This document shows positions 7,119 through 14,104 of a stretch of 25,753 bases of DNA, one piece after another. Both the position numbers and the translations under genes were made by a program. The DNA lies in the NCBI GenBank assembly GCA_017525805.1, contig JAFXSH010000011.1:1-25753 (forward strand). Direction: 5' to 3'. How positions within the stretch are numbered: position 1 is the stretch's first letter; every line of letters begins with the position of its first letter. The notes under the pieces are model-generated. The model was not told the DNA's origin, did no database searches, and worked only from the letters and a program-made list of their open reading frames with translations. This DNA is from Clostridia bacterium (GTDB lineage Bacteria > Bacillota_A > Clostridia > Christensenellales > Aristaeellaceae).

Positions 7119-10100
7119 TTACAGCGCTTTTTTCACGCTCAAGGCGGCTTGCTTGCCGTTGATATCGCAGTCCTGGGCGAAAGCGCCGTCGGAGGCGGGT
7201 TCGTAGGAAACGCTTACAGCCAGCACGCCCTTTTCGATCATATCCTGGTAAGCGCGCATGGCGGAAAGCACTTCCTCATCGCCCTGGGCGGTGACGGCGA
7301 TGCGGTCGGTCACGTCAAAGCCCGCGTCCTTGCGCATGTTCTGAAGCTTGGAAATGACCTCGCGGGCGTAGCCCTCCTGAATCAGTTCGGGGGTCAGAGT
7401 GGTATCCAGCACCACGGTCAGCTTGCCGTCCACCTGGGAGGTGAAGCCCTCTTTCTTGATGGCCTCCACCAGAATATCTTCCTTGGTCAGGATGATGTCG
7501 GTGCCATCCATGGTGAGGGTCACGGTTTCGCCCCGGTCAAAGGCGGCCACCACTTCGCCGCCGTTCAGCTTTTGCAGCTCGCCCCGCATCCGGCCCAGGA
7601 ATTTTCCGTAATTCTTTTTCAGGGTCATGAAGTTGGGCTTCAAATCATAGTTGACAAATTCGCCCGCGTCGTCGATGAACTGCACGTTCTTTACGTTCAA
7701 TTCATTCTCCACCAAACCCTGATAGGCTTCCCCGAAGTCCGCGCCGGACACGTAGAGCATCTTCAAAGGCTGGCGCACCTTCATGTTGGAAAGCTGGCGG
7801 CAGGAACGGCCCAGCTGCACCACCGTTTCCACGGCGGCCATCTGACGTTCCGCGTCCGCGTCGATCCACTGCTCCTCGCACACCGGGAAATCGCACAGAT
7901 GCACGGATTCGGGGGCGTCCGGGTTCACGGTGCGCACCATGTTCTGGTAGATTTCCTCCGCCATGAAGGGCATGTAGGGGGCGATCAGGCGGGTGAGCTT
8001 TTCCAGCACGGTGTACAGGGTCATGAACGCGGCTTCCTTGTCCGCCGCCATGCCCTTGCCCCAGAACCGTTCGCGGCCTAAGCGCACGTACCAGTTGGAC
8101 AGCTCGTCCACGAAATCGCTGATCTTGCGGGTGGATTCGGTGATGCGGTAGGCGCTCAAATCCTCGTCCACGCCCCGGATCACGGTGTTCAGGCGGCTCA
8201 GCACCCATTTGTCCATGAGGGTGAGGGCGCACTTGGAAAGGTCGTGCTTCGTGGGGTCGAACCGGTCGATATCGGCGTACAGCACGTAGAAGGAATAGGT
8301 GTTCCACAGGGTGCTCATGAACCGGCGGGGGCCCTCGTTCAGGGCGTCCTCATGGAAGCGGCAGGGCAGCCAGGGGGCGGAGGAAGAGTAGAAGAACCAG
8401 CGGATGGCGTCGGCCCCCTGCTTCTCCAGCACCACCTTGGGGTCTACCACGTTGCCCAGATGCTTGCTCATCTTGCGGCCGTCCTTGTCCTGCACGTGGC
8501 CCAGCACCACGCAGTTTTCAAAGGGCGCGCGGCCGAAGATCAGGGTGGAGATGGCGATCAGCGTATAGAACCAGCCGCGGGTCTGGTCGATGGCTTCGGA
8601 AATGAAGTTGGCCGGGAAGCGCTTTTCAAAGACGTCCTTGTTCTCGAAGGGATAGTGCCACTGGGCGAAGGGCATGGAGCCGGAATCGTACCAGCAGTCG
8701 ATGACCTCCTTGGTGCGGGTCATGGGCTTGCCGCAGCAGGGGCATTTGATCTTTACTTCGTCGATGTAGGGCCGGTGCAGCTCGGGCAGGTTCACTTCGC
8801 CGATGGCCATGTCCAGCAGTTCCTGTCTGCTGCCGATCACATGCATATGGCCCTCGTCGCACAGCCAGATGGGCAGGGGGGTGCCCCAGTAGCGCTCGCG
8901 GGAGAGGCCCCAGTCCACCACGTTTTCCAGGAAGTTGCCCATGCGGCCTTCTTTGATGTTGTCCGGGTACCAGTTGATGCTGCGGTTGTTGGCCACCAGC
9001 TCGTCCCGCAGGGCGGTCATTTTGATGAACCAGGTGGGGCGGGCGTAGTACATCAGCGGGGTATCGCAGCGCCAGCAGAACGGATAGTCGTGGGCGAAGG
9101 GCACGGCGGCGAACAGCAGGCCCCGTTCCTTCAAATCCTTTAAGATCATGGGGTCGGCGTCCTTGATGAACACGCCGGCCCAGGCGGTTTCTTTGATAAA
9201 CTTGCCCTGGGTGTCCACTAAATTCACGAAAGGCAGGCCGTTTTCCCGGCACACCCGGTTGTCGTCCTCGCCGTAAGCGGGGGCGATATGCACGATACCC
9301 GTGCCGTCTTCCATGGTCACGTAATCGTCGCTGACCACGAACCAAGCTTTTTTGTCCGGCTCCACAAAGCGGTAAAGCGGCACGTATTCGGTGCCCACCA
9401 GTTCGGAACCGGGCATTTCGGCCACGATCTCCGGCTCCTTGCCTTCCAGCACCTTTTCCACAAGGGCCTTGGCCATGATGTAGGTGACGCCTTCATTGGT
9501 CTTCACCCGGCAGTAGGTTTCATGGGCGTTGACGCACAGGGCCAGGTTGCTGGGCAAGGTCCAGGGGGTGGTGGTCCAGGCCAGGAGGTAAACGTCCTCT
9601 TCGCCCTTCACCCGGAAGCGCACGAAGGCGGACTTTTCCTTCACGTTCTTGTAGCCCTGGGCCACTTCGTGGCTGCTCAGGGCGGTGCCGCAGCGGGGGC
9701 AGTAGGGCACGATCTTATGGCCCTTGTAGATCAGGCCCTTATCCGCGATGGTCTTGAGGCTCCACCATTCGCTTTCGATGTAATCGTCGTGGTAGGTCAC
9801 GTAGGGGTGTTCCATATCCACCCAGTAGCCCACCCGGTCGCTCATTTCCTCCCATTCGTGCAGGTACTTCCAAACGGATTCCTTGCACTGCTGGATGAAG
9901 GGCTCGATGCCGTACTGCTCGATCTGGGGCTTGCCGTCCAGGCCTAACTTCTTTTCCACTTCCAGCTCCACCGGCAGGCCGTGGGTGTCCCAGCCCGCCT
10001 TGCGCAGCACGTTCTTCCCCTTCATGGTGTAATACCGGGGGATCAGGTCCTTGATGGCGCGGGTTTCCACGTGGCCGATGTGGGGCTTGCCGTTGGCCGT

Positions 10101-10247
10101 GGGCGGACCGTCGAAGAACGTGAAGGTGTCCTTCGCGTTATCCCGGGCGTGGAAAGACTTTTTTACGATGTCGTTTTCCTTCCAGAACCGGATGGTTTCC
10201 AGTTCCCGTGCGGCGAAATTCATGTCGGCGGTTACTTTTTTGTACAA
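7119..10247 (-). CDS. ileS: isoleucyl-tRNA synthetase, type 2
   Basis: This 1042-residue class I synthetase charges tRNA-Ile. It has GPPTANGKPHIGH (HIGH at 56-59) and KMSKH (592-596) in place of the usual KMSKS. It also has the editing-domain pattern WTTTPWTLPSN and zinc-type pairs CPRCG and CPCCG. The length and the KMSKHLGN context fit the type 2 (eukaryote-like) IleRS group, whose members are often poorly inhibited by mupirocin; that property is inferred. The start is TTG at 10247, chosen because GAGGAG lies six bases upstream. The frame runs 27 codons further upstream, but that segment is the T-box antiterminator and terminator, not protein. Transcription starts at the promoter at 10506-10534. 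Confidence 0.95.
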   Translation of the reverse strand: MYKKVTADMNFAARELETIRFWKENDIVKKSFHARDNAKDTFTFFDGPPTANGKPHIGHVETRAIKDLIPRYYTMKGKNVLRKAGWDTHGLPVELEVEKKLGLDGKPQIEQYGIEPFIQQCKESVWKYLHEWEEMSDRVGYWVDMEHPYVTYHDDYIESEWWSLKTIADKGLIYKGHKIVPYCPRCGTALSSHEVAQGYKNVKEKSAFVRFRVKGEEDVYLLAWTTTPWTLPSNLALCVNAHETYCRVKTNEGVTYIMAKALVEKVLEGKEPEIVAEMPGSELVGTEYVPLYRFVEPDKKAWFVVSDDYVTMEDGTGIVHIAPAYGEDDNRVCRENGLPFVNLVDTQGKFIKETAWAGVFIKDADPMILKDLKERGLLFAAVPFAHDYPFCWRCDTPLMYYARPTWFIKMTALRDELVANNRSINWYPDNIKEGRMGNFLENVVDWGLSRERYWGTPLPIWLCDEGHMHVIGSRQELLDMAIGEVNLPELHRPYIDEVKIKCPCCGKPMTRTKEVIDCWYDSGSMPFAQWHYPFENKDVFEKRFPANFISEAIDQTRGWFYTLIAISTLIFGRAPFENCVVLGHVQDKDGRKMSKHLGNVVDPKVVLEKQGADAIRWFFYSSSAPWLPCRFHEDALNEGPRRFMSTLWNTYSFYVLYADIDRFDPTKHDLSKCALTLMDKWVLSRLNTVIRGVDEDLSAYRITESTRKISDFVDELSNWYVRLGRERFWGKGMAADKEAAFMTLYTVLEKLTRLIAPYMPFMAEEIYQNMVRTVNPDAPESVHLCDFPVCEEQWIDADAERQMAAVETVVQLGRSCRQLSNMKVRQPLKMLYVSGADFGEAYQGLVENELNVKNVQFIDDAGEFVNYDLKPNFMTLKKNYGKFLGRMRGELQKLNGGEVVAAFDRGETVTLTMDGTDIILTKEDILVEAIKKEGFTSQVDGKLTVVLDTTLTPELIQEGYAREVISKLQNMRKDAGFDVTDRIAVTAQGDEEVLSAMRAYQDMIEKGVLAVSVSYEPASDGAFAQDCDINGKQAALSVKKAL

Positions 10248-10259
10248 TTCCCTCTCCTC
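10248..10259 (-). promoter_or_regulatory. ribosome site that fixes the ileS start
   Basis: On the minus strand the bases read GAGGAGAGGGAA immediately before TTG. This is the only good ribosome site in the region and shows that translation starts after the T-box terminator. Confidence 0.8.
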
Positions 10260-10270
10260 GCTTTCTAAGA

Positions 10271-10300
10271 AGAAAAGCCCGTCCCAAATAATTGGGACGG
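10271..10300 (-). terminator. T-box terminator hairpin
   Basis: CCGTCCCAA and TTGGGACGG (10279-10287 and 10292-10300 on the plus strand) form a nine-base stem. On the minus strand it is followed by GCTTTTCTTCTT. It competes with the antiterminator at 10301-10331. Confidence 0.9.
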
Positions 10301-10499
10301 ACTGATTCTCAACAATCCGCGGTACCACCCAACTTGACGGTTTCCCGTCCAGCTTGCGCGCCCTCTATCGGGGACGAAACGCCGGCCCTTCGGCCGGAGG
10401 CTCCCAGGTGATCCGGCGCGCGGCCCCCTTACCGGCTTGCACCGAACGCCGGCTCTCTGGAAGAGGGATTCGCGGGCCCGTCCTGTTCACAGCCCGAAT
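10271..10499 (-). promoter_or_regulatory. T-box riboswitch (isoleucine) leader of ileS
   Basis: Read on the minus strand, the leader has the AG-bulge motif AGAGAG, the Stem I loop CGGTGCAAGCCG, then GGATCACC with ATC (10410-10412) followed by A, the expected isoleucine specifier. Next comes a GC-rich Stem II/III region (CCGGCC/GGCCGG). The T-box sequence TGGGTGGTACCGCG (10318-10331) precedes the terminator. Uncharged tRNA-Ile would pair with the specifier and, by its acceptor end, with the TGG of the T-box bulge, which favours the antiterminator and expresses ileS when isoleucine is short. The order and spacing are those of a standard T-box. Confidence 0.95.
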
Positions 10500-10505
10500 G
10501 CAGAT

Positions 10506-10534
10506 ATTATACTGGAAACGCGGCGTTTTGTAAA
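10506..10534 (-). promoter_or_regulatory. ileS promoter
   Basis: On the minus strand TTTACA (10534-10529) and TATAAT (10511-10506) are 17 bases apart. Transcription would begin near 10499, at the 5' end of the T-box leader. Confidence 0.85.
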
Positions 10535-10579
10535 GCCCTGAGCTGCGTAAATTGTTACATGTTTCAGCGTGGGCGTTTG

Positions 10580-10608
10580 TTGCTTTTGCGGGATTTTTCG
10601 ATTATAAT
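10580..10608 (+). promoter_or_regulatory. promoter of the SH3-domain protein gene
   Basis: TTGCTT (10580-10585) and TATAAT (10603-10608) are spaced by 17 bases. It is divergent from the ileS promoter, with the two -35 boxes about 45 bases apart. Confidence 0.7.
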
Positions 10609-10650
10609 GCAAAACGGATGCCGCGCGCGGCGATGAAAGGAGAACCTACC

Positions 10651-11766
10651 ATGAAAAAGAAAGCAATGATGGGATTATTATGGCTGATGCTTTGCCTGAC
10701 TCTGCTCCAGTCCACGGCCCTGACCGAGACGCGCCAGGGGGTGATCGCCCTGGAAGGGATGGAAGAGGTCATTGAAGAAACGCTGTTTGAAAGCTCGCTG
10801 GGCTTTTCCTTCTGGTACCCCAACGACAGGCTGGAAGCGTATCAGGATGTTGTGCATAACATCGACGGCGTGTATGTGGGGGCGCTGTATTCGGATGATT
10901 ATATGATCCTCTCCATGATCACGGAAGAGGACGCCGAGGAGTATACCGAGGATTTGGATGAAAACATTGTGGAACAATCGGCTTCGGCGCGGGTGCAGCT
11001 GGATGTGTACCGGGAACTGGAAGATGGAACGTATATTTTCCTGACCCTGATCGCGGAAAACGGGCAGTATTTTCGCGCGGTAGGAGCATATTCCCAGGAA
11101 GCCGCCGAGGGGAACGCCAAGTTTTTCCAGCGGGTGCTGGACAGCGTCGCATTCGTCTCCGACTACGACGCGGAATTTCTGAAAGTACTTCCGGGCCAAT
11201 GGGCCGAAGAATACGAGGGGGCAGGAACGGTCCTCACATTGGAAGAAAACGGAAAAATGTCCCTGTATTGTTACGGCGTGGACGGAGGATTCGCGTATAC
11301 CTGCGAAGGAACCTGGTCGTATGAACCGGTGCCGAACCGCTGCAGCGAGCTGACGCTGCTGTTTACGTCCACGGACAATCCTTCGTACGAAGGACGCGAA
11401 TACAGCGTGGAATGTGAGTATGCCGCTTACACGGAATCCTGGGTGGAGAATGACACCCTGATCACCTGTCTGATCCTCAATCCTCCAATCAGCTGCAGCG
11501 GCGTTTCTCCCTTTGAGGAGGTTTACGGCGAAGACATGGCCGCGCTGCACAGAGAGCAGGGGCCGAACATGCGCGTGGTCAAATGCAAAGAGTTCGTTTC
11601 CCTGCGGGAAGCACGGTCAACGTCCGCCAAGCGCCTTGCGAAGGTCCCACTGGGGGCGCTTGTGCTTGCTTTCCCGGAGTATGGCGAGGAAAACGGGTTT
11701 ATCTATTGCGTCTATCATGACGAAGAAGGATTCATTCTGGCGGAATATCTGTCGCCGGCCGACTGA
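10651..11766 (+). CDS. secreted protein with C-terminal SH3 domain
   Basis: The 371-residue product has a signal peptide (residues 1 to about 25). An N-terminal domain follows (about 45-170, GFSFWYPNDRLEAYQ to FFQRVLDSVAFV). A middle domain (about 180-280) has the lipocalin-like pattern LPGQWAEEYEGAGTVLTLEENG...CEGTWSYEP. The C-terminus (308-367) is a bacterial SH3 domain with VSLREARSTSAKRLAKVPLGA and FIYCVYHDEEGFILAEYL. SH3 domains of this type commonly bind cell wall or mediate surface contacts. The overall function is unknown. The start at 10651 is chosen over an upstream in-frame ATG because AAAGGAG (10635-10641) precedes it and the signal peptide begins there. It is monocistronic behind the promoter at 10580. 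Confidence 0.8.
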   Translation: MKKKAMMGLLWLMLCLTLLQSTALTETRQGVIALEGMEEVIEETLFESSLGFSFWYPNDRLEAYQDVVHNIDGVYVGALYSDDYMILSMITEEDAEEYTEDLDENIVEQSASARVQLDVYRELEDGTYIFLTLIAENGQYFRAVGAYSQEAAEGNAKFFQRVLDSVAFVSDYDAEFLKVLPGQWAEEYEGAGTVLTLEENGKMSLYCYGVDGGFAYTCEGTWSYEPVPNRCSELTLLFTSTDNPSYEGREYSVECEYAAYTESWVENDTLITCLILNPPISCSGVSPFEEVYGEDMAALHREQGPNMRVVKCKEFVSLREARSTSAKRLAKVPLGALVLAFPEYGEENGFIYCVYHDEEGFILAEYLSPAD

Positions 11767-11874
11767 AACTCTACGCTATGACGATGCGGGCCCGACCGCT
11801 GTGGACGGAATGCCCTGCCGCGAAACATGATTGTATATTCATTGTTTTTTAGGCGAATAGAAACCTTGGTATCA

Positions 11875-11902
11875 TTGACATCGGTGGATTTGGTGTTATA
11901 AT
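11875..11902 (+). promoter_or_regulatory. strong promoter of the TrpX-like transporter leader
   Basis: TTGACA (11875-11880) and TATAAT (11897-11902) are both perfect consensus hexamers, spaced by 16 bases. It is one of the best promoters in the window. Two terminators stand between it and the first transporter gene. Confidence 0.85.
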
Positions 11903-11935
11903 AAACCCAAAATTTCCAGGGAGGAGGAACTGGGG

Positions 11936-12103
11936 ATGAAGCATTGCCTGCGTCGGTTATCCGCGTCCTGTCATGATGCGAAACGCGTCATGTCTGTTCC
12001 TTTTGCCTATTATTGCGCAGCGCGATTTATCATCGCCCTGCGCTTTTCCTTTTTGGTGGTTTTCTTTACACCGGCGCCCATCTGCGGGAACTGCACGGAA
12101 TGA
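11936..12103 (+). CDS. 55-residue leader ORF, Cys- and aromatic-rich
   Basis: ATG at 11936 is preceded at eight bases by GAGGAGG (11921-11927), as good a ribosome site as any in the window. The ORF stops with TGA at 12101. The peptide is basic at the N-terminus (MKHCLRRL), has tandem tyrosines (VPFAYYCAARF, residues 25-26), five cysteines and a hydrophobic stretch IIALRFSFLVVFF (about 34-46), and ends ICGNCTE. There are no tryptophan codons. Terminator T1 lies inside the ORF and its stem starts two bases after the second Tyr codon. It may be a leader peptide whose translation controls termination, or a small membrane protein. I know no homologue. Confidence 0.5.
   Translation: MKHCLRRLSASCHDAKRVMSVPFAYYCAARFIIALRFSFLVVFFTPAPICGNCTE
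12015..12054 (+). terminator. intrinsic terminator T1 inside the leader ORF
   Basis: GCGCAGCGCGA (12015-12025) pairs with TCGCCCTGCGC (12033-12043) with one C-C mismatch, giving ten pairs and a seven-base loop. TTTTCCTTTTT follows at 12044-12054. Confidence 0.7.
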
Positions 12104-12120
12104 ACAAAAGCGTTCATGAA

Positions 12121-12153
12121 GGCGGCTCTTCCAGATGGAGGGGCCGCCTTTTT
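12121..12153 (+). terminator. intrinsic terminator T2 before the transporter gene
   Basis: GGCGGCTCTTCC (12121-12132) pairs with GGAGGGGCCGCC (12137-12148) along all 12 positions, including two G-U pairs, with an AGAT loop. Five T follow. It lies 17 bases after the leader ORF stop and 28 bases before the transporter start. Confidence 0.8.
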
Positions 12154-12181
12154 GAAAATATTTTTTGGGAGGTATCTCGAA

Positions 12182-13123
12182 ATGAAGAAACTGCTTGCTG
12201 TCCTGATCGCCGTATTGCTGCTGATCAGCACCGCGGCCATGGCCGAAAAAACCTATCACGTGGGCGTTTGCCAGCTGGTGCAGCATGTGGCGCTGGACGC
12301 CGCCACCCAGGGCTTTATGGACGCGCTGAAGGATAAGTTAGGCGACAGCGTCACCTTTGACGTGCAGAACGCTTCCGGCGATTCCAACACCTGCTCCACC
12401 ATCGTCAATAACTTTATTTCCGGCGGCGTGGATCTGATCATGGCCAACGCCACGCCCGCGCTGCAGGCTGCCGTGGCCGCCACCGGCGACATTCCCATTT
12501 TGGGCACCAGCGTGACCGACTACGCCACCGCCCTGGATATTGACGATTGGAACGGGGCCACGGGCATGAACGTAAGCGGCACCAGCGACCTGGCTCCCCT
12601 GGAGCAGCAGGCCGAAATGCTGCATGAGCTGTTCCCCGAAGCCAAGAAGGTGGGCCTGCTCTACTGCTCCGCCGAACCCAATTCCAAGTATCAGGTGGAT
12701 GTGATCACCGGCTACCTGACCGCCATGGGCTATGAATGCGCGGAATATACCTTCGCGGATTCCAACGACGTGGCTTCCGTGACCCAGAATGCCTGCGATG
12801 GCAGCGACGTGCTCTATGTCCCCACCGACAACACCGCCGCCTCCTGCACCGAAGCCATCCGCAACGTGGTGGAACCTGCCTTGAAGCCTGTGATCGCGGG
12901 CGAAGAGGGCCTGTGCACTGGCTGCGGCGTGGCCACCCTGTCCATCAGCTATTATGATTTGGGCTATGCCACCGGAGAAATGGCCTATGAAGTGCTGGTC
13001 AACGGCGCGGACGTGGCGGCCATGGCCGTGCGTTTCGCCCCCAACGTCACCAAAGAATACAATGCGGAATTGAGCGCGCTGCTGGGCGTGCAGATTCCCG
13101 ATGATTACGTGGCGATTCAATAA
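12182..13123 (+). CDS. TrpX-like ABC transporter substrate-binding protein
   Basis: The 313-residue exported binding protein has a signal peptide ending STAAMA (cleavage after about residue 21) without a lipobox cysteine. The mature part has the two-lobed fold of the periplasmic-binding family related to TrpX: YHVGVCQLVQHVALDAATQGFMDAL, GVDLIMANATPALQAAVAAT, IPILGTSVTDYATAL, KKVGLLYCSAEPNSKYQVD and DVLYVPTDNTAASCTEAI. Relatives carry tryptophan or other small amine-containing ligands; the ligand here is not determined. The start at 12182 has GGGAGG nine bases upstream, and the signal peptide begins there; the frame is open further upstream but that part encodes terminator T2. It is the first gene of a three-gene importer operon. 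Confidence 0.88.
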   Translation: MKKLLAVLIAVLLLISTAAMAEKTYHVGVCQLVQHVALDAATQGFMDALKDKLGDSVTFDVQNASGDSNTCSTIVNNFISGGVDLIMANATPALQAAVAATGDIPILGTSVTDYATALDIDDWNGATGMNVSGTSDLAPLEQQAEMLHELFPEAKKVGLLYCSAEPNSKYQVDVITGYLTAMGYECAEYTFADSNDVASVTQNACDGSDVLYVPTDNTAASCTEAIRNVVEPALKPVIAGEEGLCTGCGVATLSISYYDLGYATGEMAYEVLVNGADVAAMAVRFAPNVTKEYNAELSALLGVQIPDDYVAIQ

Positions 13124-13131
13124 TGCTTTAG

Positions 13132-13164
13132 GGGGAAGGGAATGCGCGGCGCATTCCCTTCTCC
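13132..13164 (+). repeat. perfect intercistronic palindrome
   Basis: AAGGGAATGCGC (13136-13147) and GCGCATTCCCTT (13149-13160) are perfect inverted copies around a single G. Four more outer pairs (one G-U) extend the stem to 16. No T run follows, so it is probably not a terminator. It lies between the binding-protein and permease genes and could protect the 3' end of the binding-protein mRNA. Confidence 0.7.
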
Positions 13165-13186
13165 GGGATCACTTGGAGGCTTTTTC

Positions 13187-14104
13187 ATGAACTTCACCGC
13201 TCTTTTCAACGCCATGCCGGGCGCCGTCGCCCAGGGGCTGATTTGGGGTATCATGGCGATCGGGGTGTATATCACCTATAAGGTGCTGGACCTGGCCGAC
13301 CTGACCGTGGACGGCACCATGGCCACCGGCGGCGCGGTATGCGTGATGCTGATGCTCAACGGCGTGAACGTATGGATCGCGCTGCTGTGCGCTGTGCTGG
13401 CCGGTACGCTGGCGGGCCTGCTGACGGGCGCCTTTCACACCGCCATGGGCATTCCGCCCATATTGGCGGGCATCCTGACGCAGCTGTCCCTGTATTCCAT
13501 CAATCTGGCGATCATGGAATTCAAGGCCAACCAGGGCATCAACGTGACCAAATACGCGCTGATTGTCAGTCAGCGGAACGTGCGGACGGCAGGCCTGAAT
13601 AACCCGATTTTCACGGCGCTGATTTTCCTCGCGCTGCTGATCGGCGTGCTGTACTGGTTTTTTGGCACGGAGCTGGGCAGCTCCCTGCGCGCCACCGGCG
13701 CGAATGAAGCCATGTCCCGGGCCCAGGGCATCAACACCAATACGGCCAAGATCATCGGGTTGATGATTTCCAATGGCATCGTGGCCCTGTCCTCCGCCCT
13801 GCTTTCCCATTACCAGGGCTTTGTGGACGTGAACATGGGCCGGGGCGCTATCGTCATCGGCCTGGCCGCCGTGATCATCAGCGAGGTGGTTTTCGGCAGG
13901 CTGTTCCGCAATTTTGCCTTGAAGCTTACGGGCGTGGCGCTGGGCGCCGTGCTGTACTATATTGTGATCCAGGTGGTGCTGTGGCTGGGGCTGAACACCA
14001 ATCTGCTGAAGCTCCTTTCCGCGCTGATCGTGGCCGTTTTCCTGGGCATTCCGTACTGGAAAGCGCACGTGAGCACACACAGAGGAGGCGGCCGCCATGC
14101 TTGA
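13187..14104 (+). CDS. TrpY-like ABC transporter permease
   Basis: This 305-residue membrane protein, of the same family as branched-chain amino acid and ribose permeases, shows about eight to nine hydrophobic segments. Conserved stretches include GLIWGIMAIGVYITYKVLDLADLTVDG, which starts the family, GIPPILAGILTQLSLYSINL, and ELGSSLRATGANEAMSRAQGINT, the cytosolic loop that meets the ATPase. The start at 13187 is chosen over an in-frame ATG at 13142 because GGAGG (13175-13179) lies seven bases upstream and the earlier ATG sits inside the palindrome. The end overlaps the ATPase gene by eight bases. Confidence 0.9.
   Translation: MNFTALFNAMPGAVAQGLIWGIMAIGVYITYKVLDLADLTVDGTMATGGAVCVMLMLNGVNVWIALLCAVLAGTLAGLLTGAFHTAMGIPPILAGILTQLSLYSINLAIMEFKANQGINVTKYALIVSQRNVRTAGLNNPIFTALIFLALLIGVLYWFFGTELGSSLRATGANEAMSRAQGINTNTAKIIGLMISNGIVALSSALLSHYQGFVDVNMGRGAIVIGLAAVIISEVVFGRLFRNFALKLTGVALGAVLYYIVIQVVLWLGLNTNLLKLLSALIVAVFLGIPYWKAHVSTHRGGGRHA

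Larger units (their letters stand above)
11903..12181 (+). promoter_or_regulatory. candidate attenuation leader of the ABC transporter operon
   Basis: Between the promoter and the binding-protein gene lie, in order: an ideal ribosome site and 55-codon ORF, a nine-base hairpin CATGATGCG/CGCGTCATG (11972-11992, loop AAA, one G-U pair), intrinsic terminator T1 (12015-12054), and intrinsic terminator T2 (12121-12153). The transporter's own ribosome site GGGAGG follows. No T-box sequence and no riboswitch class that I recognise is present. The arrangement implies that most transcripts stop in the leader and that a signal lets some through. What the signal is cannot be told from sequence alone. Confidence 0.6.

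Noticed and set aside
7110..8081. Long plus-strand open frame of 323 residues opposite ileS
   Set aside because: It is the complement of the IleRS coding sequence; the His/Val/Gly-rich translation is typical of an antisense shadow of a GC-rich gene.
12013..12336. 107-residue open frame overlapping the leader and the binding-protein start
   Set aside because: It runs through both terminator regions and out of frame into the signal peptide coding region; the 55-codon ORF has the ribosome site.
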